DNA of 64,000 bases from Methylophilus sp. Lineage in GTDB: Bacteria > Pseudomonadota > Gammaproteobacteria > Burkholderiales > Methylophilaceae. The notes under the pieces were generated by a model, which did not search any database, had not been told where the DNA came from, and saw nothing but the letters and a program-made list of their open reading frames with translations. Positions 10,766 to 21,910 of this stretch are shown here, piece by piece. The first letter of the stretch is position 1. Every line of letters begins with the position of its first letter. A program made the position numbers and the translations under genes. Location: contig NZ_SSGF01000005.1 in the NCBI RefSeq assembly GCF_008015755.1, forward strand, positions 23,731 through 87,730, read 5' to 3'.

Positions 10766-11068
10766 ATGCCGAATACACCAGCCGAGATGATGACGGTAGA
10801 AGTTGCCTACGCCCTACCAAAAAAGCAAAGCGTTATTGCATTGACTGTCAGCGCTGGTACCACGGCGATGGAGGCTGTCAGCCAATCTGGCATAACCCAG
10901 CAACACCCGGAGATTTTGCAGCAGCCGCTGGTGCTGGGCATTTTCGGCAAAAAAATAGCTCCAACAACGCTATTAAAAGCCATGGACCGCGTAGAAATTT
11001 ACCGGCCATTGCTCGCCAATCCTAAAGAAGCGCGCAGACAGCGCGCAGCTGCCAAAAATGGGAAGTAA
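10766..11068 (+). CDS. ratB: RnfH family protein (RatB-like)
   Basis: A 100-residue ubiquitin-like beta-grasp protein of the RnfH family (VEVAYALPKKQSVIALTV, LVLGIFGKKI, MDRVEIYRPLLANPKEARRQRA). The C-terminal VEIYRPL-DPKEARR-type signature is characteristic. Its biochemical role is unknown. It is translated immediately after ratA and forms the second gene of that operon. Confidence 0.9.
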   Translation: MPNTPAEMMTVEVAYALPKKQSVIALTVSAGTTAMEAVSQSGITQQHPEILQQPLVLGIFGKKIAPTTLLKAMDRVEIYRPLLANPKEARRQRAAAKNGK

Positions 11069-11101
11069 AAACCAACTTTTGGGAGCAGCAAACGATTTTG
11101 G

Positions 11102-11578
11102 TTACTCAACTGGACAATTTTCGTCAATCTCTTGCTGCGCCCTGGCCAAGCCTTCTTTAATCTGATCGTCGCTCAAGTACTCTTTCTGGCCGTTTTCATT
11201 GACACTCTGCATGCGTCCGCCAACGGCATAGTTGCGATAATTAGACCGAGCGGCAGCACAGTTTTGCCCCTTTAAACGCTCTTGCATCGCCTTTAAAGCT
11301 TCGGCCTCTGCCGACGGCGCAGACTCTCGACTTTCTGGCGGTTTTTTATTCGCCGACGCTGACTCCTCTTGGTGGTAGGCGTCTGAGCGCGTCAGTGGCA
11401 CATCATTAGGCACGGTGGCTGCCTTGATTTTTTGCGTGCCAGCAGGGCCTGATTGTGGCGGCACATCAGAATAATTCATCACGCCTTTTTCATCGCGCCA
11501 CTTATAGATTTCAGCCTCTGCTTGCAAGCTGCATAGCAAGCATCCCGCCAAAATCAGTTTCCACATCATCTTCATCAC
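11102..11578 (-). CDS. DUF4124-domain secreted protein
   Basis: A 158-residue protein with an N-terminal signal peptide (LILAGCLLCSLQAEA). It is followed by the DUF4124 signature EIYKWRDEKGVMNYSDVPP, a small domain found in many beta- and gammaproteobacterial envelope proteins with no known biochemical role. The middle is low complexity and charged (residues 65-95). The C-terminal part is helical (GLARAQQEIDENC). It converges with ratB and is divergent from guaB. Nothing more specific can be supported. Confidence 0.75.
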   Translation of the reverse strand: MMKMMWKLILAGCLLCSLQAEAEIYKWRDEKGVMNYSDVPPQSGPAGTQKIKAATVPNDVPLTRSDAYHQEESASANKKPPESRESAPSAEAEALKAMQERLKGQNCAAARSNYRNYAVGGRMQSVNENGQKEYLSDDQIKEGLARAQQEIDENCPVE

Positions 11579-11662
11579 GCACGCCCTGCTGTTAATTCAA
11601 AAACATCCATGCACAAACCATGCCAAACACTGTCATCATCCTAGTAAAAAATGCAAAACGCT

Positions 11663-11691
11663 TTGTCAAGGCAAAACGAAATCGGTATAAT
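11663..11691 (+). promoter_or_regulatory. Sigma-70-type promoter of guaB
   Basis: TTGTCA at 11663-11668 and a perfect TATAAT at 11686-11691 are separated by 17 bases, and the guaB start follows 26 bases later with AAGGA at 11706-11710. This is the best-looking housekeeping promoter in the window. Confidence 0.85.
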
Positions 11692-11707
11692 TATATTTTG
11701 GAGATAA

Positions 11708-13177
<1,470 letters not shown>

Positions 13178-13201
13178 GTCTCACTGACTATTATTAAACC
13201 A

Positions 13202-13272
13202 AGCCATAGAGGACACAGATGTCACGGAGAGTAGTTTCTCTTAGACGCTGTGTCCTCTGTGCACTCTGTGGC
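13202..13272. repeat. Imperfect palindromic intergenic repeat between guaB and guaA
   Basis: Arms AGCCATAGAGGACACAGA and, on the opposite strand, AGCCACAGAGTGCACAGA surround a central GAGAGTAGTTTCTCT hairpin. The right end stops 8 bases before the guaA ATG. The consensus resembles the ACCACAGAGGACACAGAG-type repeats seen in many genomes. Confidence 0.7.
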
Positions 13273-13279
13273 TAAAAAA

Positions 13280-14887
13280 ATGTCTCATTCAAAAATCCTT
13301 ATTCTAGATTTCGGTTCACAAGTGACCCAACTCATTGCCCGTCGCGTGCGCGAAGCGCATGTGTATTGCGAAATTCATCCTTGTGATGTCTCTGAAGAGT
13401 TTGTCAAAAACTTTGGCGCCGACGGCATTATTCTTAGCGGCAGCCATGCCAGCGTCTATGAAGAGGAAACCGACAAGGCGCCGCAAGCCGTGTTTGAACT
13501 GGGCGTACCAGTCATGGGTATTTGCTACGGCATGCAAACCATGGCGCAACAACTGGGCGGCAAGGTTGAGGCAGGCAGCAAGCGTGAGTTTGGCTATGCA
13601 CAAGTGCGCGCACGCGGCCACTCTGCGTTGTTCCGCGACATTCAGGACGCGACCAATGCTGAAGGCCACGGCCTGATTGATGTCTGGATGAGCCACGGTG
13701 ACAAAGTCACCGAGCTGCCAGTAGGCTTTAAAGTCATTGCCAGCAACGACACCACGCCGATTGCCGCCATGGCCGATGAAGACCGCCGTTTCTACGCGGT
13801 ACAGTTTCACCCTGAAGTCACGCATACCAAACAAGGCCAGGCCATGCTGGAGCGCTTTGTACTCGACATTTGTGCGGCCAAACCAGACTGGATCATGGGC
13901 GACTATATCACTGAGGCCGTGGCAAAAATCAAAGCCCAGGTCGGCGATGAAGAAGTCATTTTAGGCTTATCCGGTGGTGTAGACTCGTCTGTCGCCGCAG
14001 CACTGATTCACCGTGCGATTGGCGATCAGCTGACCTGTGTATTTGTAGACCACGGCTTGTTACGCCTGAACGAAGGCGACATGGTGATGGAGATGTTCGC
14101 CGGTCGCCTGCATGCGAAAGTCATCCGCGTCGATGCCACAGAACAATTCATGGGTAAACTGGCGGGCGTCAGTGACCCGGAAGCTAAACGTAAAATCATT
14201 GGTGCCGAGTTTGTTGAAGTGTTTAAAGCCGAAGCGGCCAAACTCAAAGCCAGCGGCGCAGGCCACAAAGGGGCCACCTTCCTGGCGCAAGGCACGATTT
14301 ATCCGGATGTGATTGAATCCGGCGGTGCCAAGTCTAAAAAAGCAGTGACCATCAAGAGCCACCATAACGTCGGCGGCTTGCCTGAGCAATTAGGCCTCAA
14401 ACTGCTGGAGCCATTACGTGACCTGTTTAAAGACGAAGTGCGCGAGCTAGGTGTCGCGCTAGGTTTGCCGCGCGACATGGTCTATCGTCACCCGTTCCCG
14501 GGCCCTGGTCTGGGCGTGCGCATTTTGGGTGAAGTCAAAAGTGAGTTTGCCTTATTGCTGCAACGTGCCGATGCAATCTTTATCGAAGAATTGCGCAACA
14601 CCGTCGATGCTGCCACCGGCAAAACCTGGTACGACCTCACCAGCCAGGCGTTTACCGTATTCTTGCCGGTGAAGTCGGTGGGCGTGATGGGGGACGGCCG
14701 TACTTATGACTACGTGGTCGCCTTGCGTGCGGTAGTGACCAGCGACTTTATGACTGCACATTGGGCAGAATTGCCCTACAGCCTGCTTGGCAAAGTGTCC
14801 AATCGGATTATTAACGAAGTGCGCGGCATCAACCGCGTGGTGTATGACATTTCCGGTAAACCGCCTGCCACTATCGAGTGGGAATAA
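13280..14887 (+). CDS. guaA: GMP synthase (glutamine-hydrolysing)
   Basis: A 535-residue protein from the ATG at 13280. The earlier in-frame start at 13250 would translate part of the palindromic repeat and is unlikely. The N-terminal glutamine amidotransferase domain has [10 protein letters not shown] with the nucleophilic Cys and [10 protein letters not shown] with the His-Glu pair. The ATP-pyrophosphatase domain has the P-loop [13 protein letters not shown]. The C-terminal dimerisation region ends [21 protein letters not shown]. It converts XMP to GMP and follows guaB as the next step of the pathway. Confidence 0.98.
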   Translation: MSHSKILILDFGSQVTQLIARRVREAHVYCEIHPCDVSEEFVKNFGADGIILSGSHASVYEEETDKAPQAVFELGVPVMGICYGMQTMAQQLGGKVEAGSKREFGYAQVRARGHSALFRDIQDATNAEGHGLIDVWMSHGDKVTELPVGFKVIASNDTTPIAAMADEDRRFYAVQFHPEVTHTKQGQAMLERFVLDICAAKPDWIMGDYITEAVAKIKAQVGDEEVILGLSGGVDSSVAAALIHRAIGDQLTCVFVDHGLLRLNEGDMVMEMFAGRLHAKVIRVDATEQFMGKLAGVSDPEAKRKIIGAEFVEVFKAEAAKLKASGAGHKGATFLAQGTIYPDVIESGGAKSKKAVTIKSHHNVGGLPEQLGLKLLEPLRDLFKDEVRELGVALGLPRDMVYRHPFPGPGLGVRILGEVKSEFALLLQRADAIFIEELRNTVDAATGKTWYDLTSQAFTVFLPVKSVGVMGDGRTYDYVVALRAVVTSDFMTAHWAELPYSLLGKVSNRIINEVRGINRVVYDISGKPPATIEWE

Positions 14888-14932
14888 CTTTCATTTTTTT
14901 AGCCCTGACCTCACCCTAATTAGAGAAAAACG

Positions 14933-15952
14933 ATGAGTACTCAATCCATTATCCTCACTGGCGATCGCCCAACCGGCCCGTTACATCTGGGGCATTTTGT
15001 CGGCAGTTTGCGTAACCGCGTCAAATACCAGCATGAATACAAGCAATATGTGATGCTGGCCGACGCACAAGCGCTGACCGACAATATGGATGATATTGAT
15101 AAAGTGCATCGCAATGTGGTGGAAGTGGCACTGGACTACCTGGCCGTGGGCATAGACCCTAAACTGTCGACCATTTTTATCCAGTCACAAGTGCCTGAGT
15201 TGACTGAGCTGGCGTTTTATTACCTGAACCTGGTGACCGTGGCGCGCCTGGAGCGTAACCCGACAGTGAAAGAAGAGATTCGCCTGCGTGATTTTGAGCG
15301 CGATATCCCGGCGGGTTTCCTCACCTACCCTGTCAGCCAGGCGGCGGATATTACCGCGTTTAAAGCGACACTGGTGCCGGTGGGCGAAGACCAGATCCCG
15401 ATGATTGAGCAAACCAACGAGATCGTGCGCCGCTTTAACCGTACCTATAAACATGCCAGCACCAAGCAGGAAATCCTGGTTGAAACCAAAGCGCTGGTGC
15501 CAGAACTGGGCCGTTTACCCGGCATTGATGGTAAAGCCAAAATGAGTAAATCATTAGGCAACGTGATCAACCTCGGCGCGACGGCAGACGAAGTCACCAA
15601 GGCAGTGAAACGTGTATATACCGACCCGCTGCACTTGAAAATTGAAGACCCGGGCCATGTAGAAGGCAATATTGCTTTTACCTACCTGGATGCGTTTGAC
15701 ACCGACAAAGCCGCAGTGGCCGAACTGAAAGCGCATTACATGCGCGGCGGCCTGGCGGACAGCATCGTTAAGAAACGCCTGGAAGCCGTATTGCAGGAAA
15801 TGCTGGAGCCGATTCGCACGCGGCGTGCTGAACTGGCCAATGACAAAGGTTATATTTTGCAATTGCTGCGTGAAGGCACTGAACAAGCGCGTGAAGTCGC
15901 TGCCAACACCATGAGTGAAGTGCGCGCGGCGTTGGGCTTGACCTACTTTTAA
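14933..15952 (+). CDS. trpS: Tryptophan--tRNA ligase
   Basis: A 339-residue class I aminoacyl-tRNA synthetase that charges tRNA-Trp. The HIGH-type motif occurs in [17 protein letters not shown] near the N-terminus and the second signature is KMSKSLGN at about residues 203-210. Tryptophanyl binding features ([17 protein letters not shown]) are clear. It follows guaA by 45 bases, and downstream greB is 17 bases away, so the stretch may be transcribed together. Confidence 0.96.
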   Translation: MSTQSIILTGDRPTGPLHLGHFVGSLRNRVKYQHEYKQYVMLADAQALTDNMDDIDKVHRNVVEVALDYLAVGIDPKLSTIFIQSQVPELTELAFYYLNLVTVARLERNPTVKEEIRLRDFERDIPAGFLTYPVSQAADITAFKATLVPVGEDQIPMIEQTNEIVRRFNRTYKHASTKQEILVETKALVPELGRLPGIDGKAKMSKSLGNVINLGATADEVTKAVKRVYTDPLHLKIEDPGHVEGNIAFTYLDAFDTDKAAVAELKAHYMRGGLADSIVKKRLEAVLQEMLEPIRTRRAELANDKGYILQLLREGTEQAREVAANTMSEVRAALGLTYF

Positions 15953-15969
15953 GCGTTTAAACACTGAGC

Positions 15970-16467
15970 ATGAGTCGTGGTTTTGTAAAAGAAGATGATC
16001 TGGAGCTGGCCGGGACTGACTTACCGGAACGCCCGCTGAGTCAGCATGCGAACTACGTGACACCAGATGGTTTGCAACAACTACAGCAAACCGTCAAAAC
16101 ACTCGAAAGCGCACGCAGCCAGTACATTGTGCGTAAAGAAGACCCAAGTGCGCAGCAAAAACTGGCCGAAATTGACCGTGACCTGCGTTATTTTGTCGCC
16201 AAGCTAGAATCTGCGCAATTGGTAGACCCGGCGCAGCAACCGCGACACACCGTGCTGTTTGGCGCCAAAGTGCAGGTAGAGGACGAAACTGGCCAACAAT
16301 CCGTGTTTCAGATTGTTGGCGAAGATGAAGCAGATATTGCGCAACAAAAAGTCAGTTATGTGTCACCGGTGGCGAAAGCCCTGCTCGGCCGCAAGGCTGG
16401 TGATAGTACCGTCTGGCAGCGCCCGGCTGGCCCTTTGCAGCTGGATATTTTAACTATTGAGTATTAA
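15970..16467 (+). CDS. greB: GreA/GreB-family transcription elongation factor (GreB type)
   Basis: A 165-residue protein. The N-terminal part (YVTPDGLQQLQQTVKTLES, EIDRDLRYFVAKLESAQLV) corresponds to the Gre coiled coil that enters the RNA polymerase secondary channel. The C-terminal FKBP-like domain has VLFGAKVQVEDETG, FQIVGEDEADIAQQKVSYVSPVAKALLGRKAGD and ILTIEY. Gre factors stimulate transcript cleavage in backtracked polymerase. GreB type is chosen over GreA because of the GEDEAD and VSPVAKALLG pattern and the SRGFV N-terminus; this sub-assignment is less certain than the family. Confidence 0.85.
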   Translation: MSRGFVKEDDLELAGTDLPERPLSQHANYVTPDGLQQLQQTVKTLESARSQYIVRKEDPSAQQKLAEIDRDLRYFVAKLESAQLVDPAQQPRHTVLFGAKVQVEDETGQQSVFQIVGEDEADIAQQKVSYVSPVAKALLGRKAGDSTVWQRPAGPLQLDILTIEY

Positions 16468-16475
16468 TACCCATC

Positions 16476-17078
16476 ATGAACGTATCACAAGCCATACAGG
16501 AACGCCGCTCGATCAAAGCCTATGATCCCACCCATCGCATGACAGAGGCTGAAATCCAGCAACTGTTTTCGCTGGCCATGCTGTCGCCGACAGCTTTCAA
16601 TATTCAGCACTGGCGCTTTGTGGCGGTGACAGATCCAGTGTTACGCCATCAAATCCGCGCGGTGAGCTGGAACCAGGCCCAGGTGACCGACGCCTCGTTA
16701 CTGATTGTACTCACCGCAGATTTGAAAGCTTGGGAAAAAGACCCGGCGCGCTACTGGGCCAATGCACCACAGCCAGTCAGTGACTACCTGGTGAAAGCGA
16801 TTCACGACTATTACACCGACCACGCACAAGCGCAGCGCGATGAAGGCATGCGCTCAGGCGGCATGGCAGCCATGACGCTGATGCTGGCGGCCAAAGAAAT
16901 GGGCTACGACACCTGCCCCATGGACGGTTTCGATTTTGACGCCGTGGCCAAGTTGATCAACCTGCCTGCCGATCATGTGCCGGTGATGTTTGTAGTGGTA
17001 GGTAAAGCACTGGAAGAAGCCAAACCACGTGGCGGCCAGTTGACGATGGATGAAGTCGTCATCTACAACACTTTTTAA
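16476..17078 (+). CDS. Nitroreductase family FMN-dependent oxidoreductase
   Basis: A 200-residue protein with the nitroreductase N-terminus (SQAIQERRSIKAYDPTHRMTEAEIQQLFSLAMLSPTAFNIQHWRFV) in which the RRSIK and SPTAFNIQHW residues bind FMN. The C-terminal half has GGMAAMTLMLAAKEMGYDTCPMDGFD. Such enzymes reduce nitro compounds, quinones or related electrophiles with NAD(P)H. The physiological substrate cannot be read from sequence. It begins 8 bases after greB. Confidence 0.9.
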   Translation: MNVSQAIQERRSIKAYDPTHRMTEAEIQQLFSLAMLSPTAFNIQHWRFVAVTDPVLRHQIRAVSWNQAQVTDASLLIVLTADLKAWEKDPARYWANAPQPVSDYLVKAIHDYYTDHAQAQRDEGMRSGGMAAMTLMLAAKEMGYDTCPMDGFDFDAVAKLINLPADHVPVMFVVVGKALEEAKPRGGQLTMDEVVIYNTF

Positions 17079-17084
17079 AAAAAT

Positions 17085-17150
17085 GCAGGCCAGTTGCCTG
17101 CAAAAATAATTTTATCTGCGTGCATCCGCCTTGATCAGCGGCTAAACTTT
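17085..17150. repeat. Hairpin and solo half-copy of the CTGCGTGCATC-type repeat before ybiT
   Basis: GCAGGC-CAGTT-GCCTGC at 17085-17101 forms a small stem after the nitroreductase stop, without a clean T-tract. It is followed by ATCTGCGTGCATCCGCC near 17115-17131, which resembles one arm of the repeat at 5301-5380. The ybiT ribosome binding site follows. Confidence 0.4.
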
Positions 17151-17162
17151 TGAAGGTTTTAC

Positions 17163-18758
17163 ATGTTAATAGCAAACAATATCACCATGCAGTTTGGCTC
17201 CAAGCCACTGTTTGAAAATGTCTCGGTCAAATTTGGCGACGGTAACCGTTATGGCCTGATTGGCGCAAATGGGTGTGGTAAATCTACCTTTATGAAAATT
17301 CTGGCTGGCGTGCTGGAACCTACCAGCGGCAACGTAAGCCTGGACCCGAACGAACGCATGGCGTTTTTGAAACAGGACCAGTTTGCTTACGAAGACCAGC
17401 GCGTGCTGGACGTGGTCATGATGGGCCACGAACAAATGTGGAAAGCCATGCAGGAGCGTGATGCGATTTACGCCAACCTCGAGGCGACCGAAGACGACTA
17501 CATGCGTGCCGCTGAGCTGGAAGGCGTGTTTGCCGAATATGACGGTTATACCGCTGAGGCACGTGCCGGTGAGTTGCTGTTAGGTGTGGGTATTCCGCTG
17601 GAGCAACATACTGGCCCGATGAGTGCCGTGGCACCAGGCTGGAAACTGCGCGTGTTATTGGTACAAGCCTTGTTTGCCAACCCTGATGTGCTACTGCTCG
17701 ATGAACCAACCAACAACCTGGACATCAACACCATTCGTTGGCTGGAAGATGTGGTCAACAATCGTGATTGCACCATGGTGATCATTTCGCATGACCGCCA
17801 CTTTTTGAACCAGGTGTGTACGCATACCTGCGATATGGATTACGGCAAGATTACCTCCTACCCGGGCAACTATGATGATTACATGGAAGCCAGCATTGCA
17901 GCGCGTAATCAACAAGCCAAAGACAACGCCAAGGCCAAGCAGCAAATTGCAGATTTACAGGACTTTGTGCGCCGCTTCTCGGCTAACGCGTCTAAAGCCA
18001 AGCAGGCCACCAGCCGTGCCAAGCAGATTGATAAAATCAAGGTCGAAGAATTCAAGCCTTCCAGCCGCCAATATCCATTTATCCGCTTTGAGTTTGACGA
18101 CAGAGAAAAACTGCACCGCAACGCAGTAGAACTGAAAAAACTCAGCCACGGCTTTGACAAAACCTTGTTTAATGACGTAGAACTGATGTTTGAAGCCGGT
18201 GAAAAAGTTGCCATTATTGGTGAAAACGGCATTGGTAAAACCACGTTCTTGCGTTGTCTGGCCGGTGATTTGACGCCTAAACATGGTGAAGTTAAATGGG
18301 CAGAAAAAGCCAAACTGGGATATTTCGCGCAAGACCATGAATACGAATTCGAAAAAGGCGAAGACCTGTTTGAATGGATGACTGCGCAGCGTCAGCAAGG
18401 TGATGACGACAATACTGTGCGTAGCATGCTCGGCCGTTTGCTGTTCCCAACCGAAGCGACCAGAAAATCCGTCAAAGTACTCTCCGGGGGTGAAAAAGGC
18501 CGCATGCTGTATGGCAAGCTGATGCTGGCAAAAACCAATGTGTTATTGATGGATGAGCCGACCAACCACATGGATATGGAATCGATTGAAGCGCTGAACA
18601 CTGCGCTGGATAAATACAAAGGGACCTTATTTTTTGTCAGCCATGACCGTGAATTCGTCAGCTCGATTGCCACGCGTATTATTGAAATTAAAGCCGATGG
18701 TATTGTCGACTTTACTGGTAACTATGAGGATTACCTGGCCAGCCAAGGCATTGCCTAA
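17163..18758 (+). CDS. ybiT: ABC-F family ATPase YbiT
   Basis: A 531-residue soluble protein with two ATP-binding cassettes and no membrane domain. Cassette 1 has Walker [10 protein letters not shown] and Walker [13 protein letters not shown] with a degenerate signature ([13 protein letters not shown]) typical of YbiT. Cassette 2 has [26 protein letters not shown] and [12 protein letters not shown] charged linker lies between them. ABC-F proteins act on the ribosomal E site; YbiT-type proteins are translation factors, not drug pumps. Size matches E. coli YbiT. Confidence 0.93.
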   Translation: MLIANNITMQFGSKPLFENVSVKFGDGNRYGLIGANGCGKSTFMKILAGVLEPTSGNVSLDPNERMAFLKQDQFAYEDQRVLDVVMMGHEQMWKAMQERDAIYANLEATEDDYMRAAELEGVFAEYDGYTAEARAGELLLGVGIPLEQHTGPMSAVAPGWKLRVLLVQALFANPDVLLLDEPTNNLDINTIRWLEDVVNNRDCTMVIISHDRHFLNQVCTHTCDMDYGKITSYPGNYDDYMEASIAARNQQAKDNAKAKQQIADLQDFVRRFSANASKAKQATSRAKQIDKIKVEEFKPSSRQYPFIRFEFDDREKLHRNAVELKKLSHGFDKTLFNDVELMFEAGEKVAIIGENGIGKTTFLRCLAGDLTPKHGEVKWAEKAKLGYFAQDHEYEFEKGEDLFEWMTAQRQQGDDDNTVRSMLGRLLFPTEATRKSVKVLSGGEKGRMLYGKLMLAKTNVLLMDEPTNHMDMESIEALNTALDKYKGTLFFVSHDREFVSSIATRIIEIKADGIVDFTGNYEDYLASQGIA

Positions 18759-18816
18759 TGCCCTGCTATCACCGTTTTCAAGTGATACATTCCGTTACAC
18801 AGCTCGCATGATCAGA

Positions 18817-18845
18817 CAAACACCCGATACATTCGGGTGTTTTAA
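18817..18845 (+). terminator. Terminator downstream of ybiT
   Basis: ACACCCGA and TCGGGTGT form a stem with a four-base loop followed by TTTTAA, 60 bases past the ybiT stop. Confidence 0.8.
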
Positions 18846-18887
18846 TGTCAACATTGCAATTTCGCAATGATGATTAAAGGAACCATC

Positions 18888-19346
18888 ATGAAACTGAACA
18901 AACTGGCATTCGCAAGTCTTCTAGTTGTGGTGTGCGGCACCGCCTTTGCAGAACCCGGCCATGGTTGCGACAAAGCTAAATTTGATAAAGCCAACTGGCA
19001 AGAACATCGTCTTGAGCACTTTGAAAAGCATCAAGAAAGATTGCACACTATTTTGCAACTGAGCAGCACCCAGGAAAACGCCTGGAAAAACTATCAGGCA
19101 CAAATCAAGCCTCAAGACAAAGCTGAGCATCCGGATATGGCTGAGTTAAGTAAACTCAACACACTGCAACGCCTGGATAAAATGGAAGCCTGGGACAAAG
19201 AACGTGATACACGCCAGGCTGAACGTGCCAAGGCCGTACGTAGTTTTTATGCGCAACTCAACGATGCGCAAAAGAAAGCTTTTGATGAGAATGCGTTTCC
19301 GCAGCATGAGGGTCCACATCATGGTGGCCCCCGCCATGAAAAATAG
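18888..19346 (+). CDS. Spy/CpxP-like periplasmic LTxxQ protein
   Basis: A 152-residue protein from the ATG at 18888; the in-frame ATG at 18867 precedes the evident ribosome binding site AAAGGAAC. A signal peptide ends at about residue 21 (GTAFA-EPGHG). The mature protein is helical and very charged, with two LTxxQ-like elements (LSSTQENAWKNYQ, LNDAQKKAFDE) typical of Spy/CpxP chaperones. The C-terminus is His-rich (HEGPHHGGPRHEK) and one Cys lies at residue 27. A terminator follows, then a response regulator and sensor kinase. Spy-type proteins protect envelope proteins under stress; the His-rich tail suggests metal binding, which is inference. Confidence 0.8.
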   Translation: MKLNKLAFASLLVVVCGTAFAEPGHGCDKAKFDKANWQEHRLEHFEKHQERLHTILQLSSTQENAWKNYQAQIKPQDKAEHPDMAELSKLNTLQRLDKMEAWDKERDTRQAERAKAVRSFYAQLNDAQKKAFDENAFPQHEGPHHGGPRHEK

Positions 19347-19380
19347 TACCGTGCGTAAAACCATCCTGGTTTAGTGCAGC

Positions 19381-19405
19381 AAACCGGCCACAATGGCCGG
19401 TTTTT
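19381..19405 (+). terminator. Terminator after the Spy-like gene
   Basis: AAACCGGCCA and TGGCCGGTTTTT form a strong hairpin with a T-tract between the Spy-like gene and the response regulator. The three genes are therefore not one simple operon. Confidence 0.85.
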
Positions 19406-19445
19406 GTGCTCCAATATTCACATTGTAAAGCCTGAGACCTTGTTT

Positions 19446-20213
19446 ATGAATGACGGCCATCCCGAGACACATGTACTGGTAGTAGATGACGATGATGCGA
19501 TTCGTGATCTGCTGTGTGATTTTCTGCAAGATAATCAACTGATCACACATCAGGCAGCCAATCACGCGCAAATGTGGCAAGCATTACAGCAACAGGTGCC
19601 AGATGTGATTATTCTCGATATCAACATGCCGCAACGGAGCGGCATTGAGCTGTGCCGTGAGTTGCGTGAGTCGCCCAAATATCGATTGCTGCCAATTATC
19701 ATGCTCACCGCGCGTACCAGCTCGCTGGACACCATTATGGGGCTGGAAACCGGCGCCGATGATTATGTGGCGAAACCATTTGAACCACTGGAGCTGTTAT
19801 CGCGTATCCGTAGTGTGATCCGTCGCGCACGCATGCATGTAGAAAATCCTGGCAAATCCCCTCATGAAGAGTCTGCCGATAGTGGCATTTTGCGTTTCAT
19901 TGAGTTTAATGAATGGAAGCTGGATATCCATAACCGCACCTTGATTGACCAAAGCAATACTAGTATTCCACTCTCTAATGCCGAGTTCAAGTTTTTGCGT
20001 TTTATGTTGCTAAACGCCAACCGCACCTTGAGTCGTGACCAATTAATGGAAGAAATGCATGGCCGCGAAGCAGGCCCATTTGACAGGTCAATAGATTTAC
20101 AAATCAGTAGATTAAGACAGAAACTTGAAGTGGATACTAAGAGTCCGTCGATGATTAAAACGCTGCGTAATGAAGGCTACCTGCTGACAGCAGATGTCCG
20201 TTATCTTAAATAA
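19446..20213 (+). CDS. OmpR/PhoB-family response regulator
   Basis: A 255-residue protein from the ATG at 19446. The receiver domain has HVLVVDDDDAIRDLL with the acidic pocket, phosphoacceptor Asp in VIILDINMPQRSG, the switch Thr in MLTART and Lys in DDYVAKPFEP. The C-terminal winged helix (PLSNAEFKFLRFMLLNANRTLSRDQLMEE, RSIDLQISRLRQKLE, IKTLRNEGYLL) is complete. It is paired with the kinase that starts 28 bases downstream and probably controls the upstream spy-like gene, by analogy with CpxR and related systems. Confidence 0.92.
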   Translation: MNDGHPETHVLVVDDDDAIRDLLCDFLQDNQLITHQAANHAQMWQALQQQVPDVIILDINMPQRSGIELCRELRESPKYRLLPIIMLTARTSSLDTIMGLETGADDYVAKPFEPLELLSRIRSVIRRARMHVENPGKSPHEESADSGILRFIEFNEWKLDIHNRTLIDQSNTSIPLSNAEFKFLRFMLLNANRTLSRDQLMEEMHGREAGPFDRSIDLQISRLRQKLEVDTKSPSMIKTLRNEGYLLTADVRYLK

Positions 20214-20240
20214 ACCCGCCACGATAAAGACACCACAGCG

Positions 20241-21620
20241 ATGATAAAGAAATTGTTGGGCACCATGTCGGTCCGTATTTTCCTGATTACCGTCATTGGC
20301 ATTTTGCTCACCGCAACCGTGGTAAGCATGTTGGGTCAACGCGACTCACGCGAGAATGAAACGCGCCTGCGCGATCAGTTTGCATTCGACCGCATCGAGA
20401 GCATGATCCGTATTCTCGAAGCCACCGTCCCTGAAAAACGCTCTGAGATTCAGGATGTGTTTAAACGCATGGGCAGCCACGTCACCGTGGGTGTAGAGCC
20501 GCCACAAAATGCGCCGCTAATACCGGCAGAGCTCGCCAATCTCAATAACTTGCTGGTGCCAGAGATCGCAGACTTGATCAGCTTATCCAAAGCTAGCCAT
20601 TGCGCACCGCGTCGCCCGCCATTACCGCCGCCCGGGTTTGGCGCACCGCCACCACATCCGCATGGCCAATGCCTGGCGGTCTATACACATTTAGAAGACA
20701 ACACACCGATTTTAATTGAACTGCACTACGGAGGCCGCCGCCCACCGGCCGGGCCACCACACGAGCGTAATCCGCTCGCCATCGTGTTGGCTCTACTAGG
20801 ATTAATCAGCATCATTTGGGCGGTCGCCTCTGTGGCTACCCAACCCTTGCGCAAGCTGGCAAATGCCGCTTTGCAGCTGGCACATAACATTGAACATGCT
20901 CCTTTGCCAGAAAACGAAGGCTCTACCGAAGTGCGCCATGCGGCCAAAGCCTTCAACGAAATGCAGCGCAGTATCCTCAAGCATATTCAGGAGCGCGGTT
21001 TTATTCTGGGCGCCATTGCACACGACCTGCAAACACCGCTCACGCGCTTGCGTTTACGCCTGGAAAAAGTCAAAGACCAAGACCTAAAACAAGGCTTGAT
21101 CAAAGATCTCACCGCCACACAGGAAATGGTACGCGAAGGGCTGGACTTTGCCCGCCTGTGCGGTGAAAACATCCACAAAAGCAAAGTAGACCTCACCGCA
21201 CTGGCCACCGCCGTCTGCGATGATTTTGAAGATGCTGGTCACGCGATGAATACCAGCTTGCCCCCAGAGTCGATCACAATCCTGGGTTCAGCACACCTAC
21301 TCACACGATGCCTGACCAATCTGCTCAATAACGCGGTGGCTTACGCGCAAACGCCTGCTTTGTCACTCCATACCGAAGGCAAGCAGGTCATTTTTATCAT
21401 CTCCGACGATGGCCCGGGTATTCCACCACAGGAGTTAAATAACGTGCTTGAGCCTTTCCGCAGGCTGGAAGACTCGCGCTCTCGGCAAACAGGCGGCACC
21501 GGGCTGGGCTTAGCTATCGCCCGCATGATCGTCGAAAAACATGGCGGAAAACTGTCGATTAACAACAAACCGCGACCGGCCTCTGGCCTCGTCATTAATA
21601 TCACGTTGCCACTGCAATAA
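20241..21620 (+). CDS. Sensor histidine kinase with His/Pro-rich periplasmic loop
   Basis: A 459-residue protein with two membrane helices (about residues 10-30 and 179-200), HAMP, a HisKA domain with H261 in GAIAHDLQTPLTRLRLRLE and an HATPase domain with NLLNNAVAYA, DDGPGIPP and GGTGLGLAIARMIVEKHGG. The periplasmic loop holds an unusual Pro/His stretch (roughly residues 118-150) with H120, C121, H139, H141 and C144 and a second His/Pro patch before the second helix. This composition hints at metal sensing. It pairs with the regulator at 19446-20213. Confidence 0.9.
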   Translation: MIKKLLGTMSVRIFLITVIGILLTATVVSMLGQRDSRENETRLRDQFAFDRIESMIRILEATVPEKRSEIQDVFKRMGSHVTVGVEPPQNAPLIPAELANLNNLLVPEIADLISLSKASHCAPRRPPLPPPGFGAPPPHPHGQCLAVYTHLEDNTPILIELHYGGRRPPAGPPHERNPLAIVLALLGLISIIWAVASVATQPLRKLANAALQLAHNIEHAPLPENEGSTEVRHAAKAFNEMQRSILKHIQERGFILGAIAHDLQTPLTRLRLRLEKVKDQDLKQGLIKDLTATQEMVREGLDFARLCGENIHKSKVDLTALATAVCDDFEDAGHAMNTSLPPESITILGSAHLLTRCLTNLLNNAVAYAQTPALSLHTEGKQVIFIISDDGPGIPPQELNNVLEPFRRLEDSRSRQTGGTGLGLAIARMIVEKHGGKLSINNKPRPASGLVINITLPLQ

Positions 21621-21778
21621 TCGGGTTTGTCACAGCCGCGCCCGGCCATGGTTTTTGTTGAACAGCCCAAGCGCCGCGGTGTAAACTAATGTCCTGCTTG
21701 TGGTTTAAGCTATCTAGGCTGGGCAAAATAATCCGCACGCCTTATGTGCCTATTTTGTCAGCGATGGATTTAAAAAAC

Positions 21779-21869
21779 GGAGAAGTGGCAGAGCTGGTTG
21801 AATGTACCTGACTCGAAATCAGGCATACGCGCAAGCGTATCGAGGGTTCGAATCCCTCCTTCTCCGCCA
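21779..21869 (+). tRNA. tRNA-Ser (CGA)
   Basis: The acceptor arms GGAGAAG and CTTCTCC pair and CCA is encoded. The anticodon stem CCTGA/TCAGG encloses loop CTCGAAA, giving anticodon CGA for codon UCG. The long variable arm (CATACGCGCAAGCGTATCG) and T-loop GGTTCGAATCC are typical of a class II tRNA-Ser. Confidence 0.96.
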
Positions 21870-21910
21870 GTATTTTGGCAATATGACTTGAGGGTGTAGC
21901 TTTTAATAGC

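Noticed and set aside
10326..11068. ratA-ratB as a classical toxin-antitoxin pair
   Set aside because: Despite the historical names, the proteins are a Coq10-like SRPBCC protein and an RnfH-family protein; antitoxin function is not supported.
17085..17101. Hairpin after the nitroreductase as a rho-independent terminator
   Set aside because: The stem is only six base pairs and is followed by AAAAATAATTTT rather than a T-tract.
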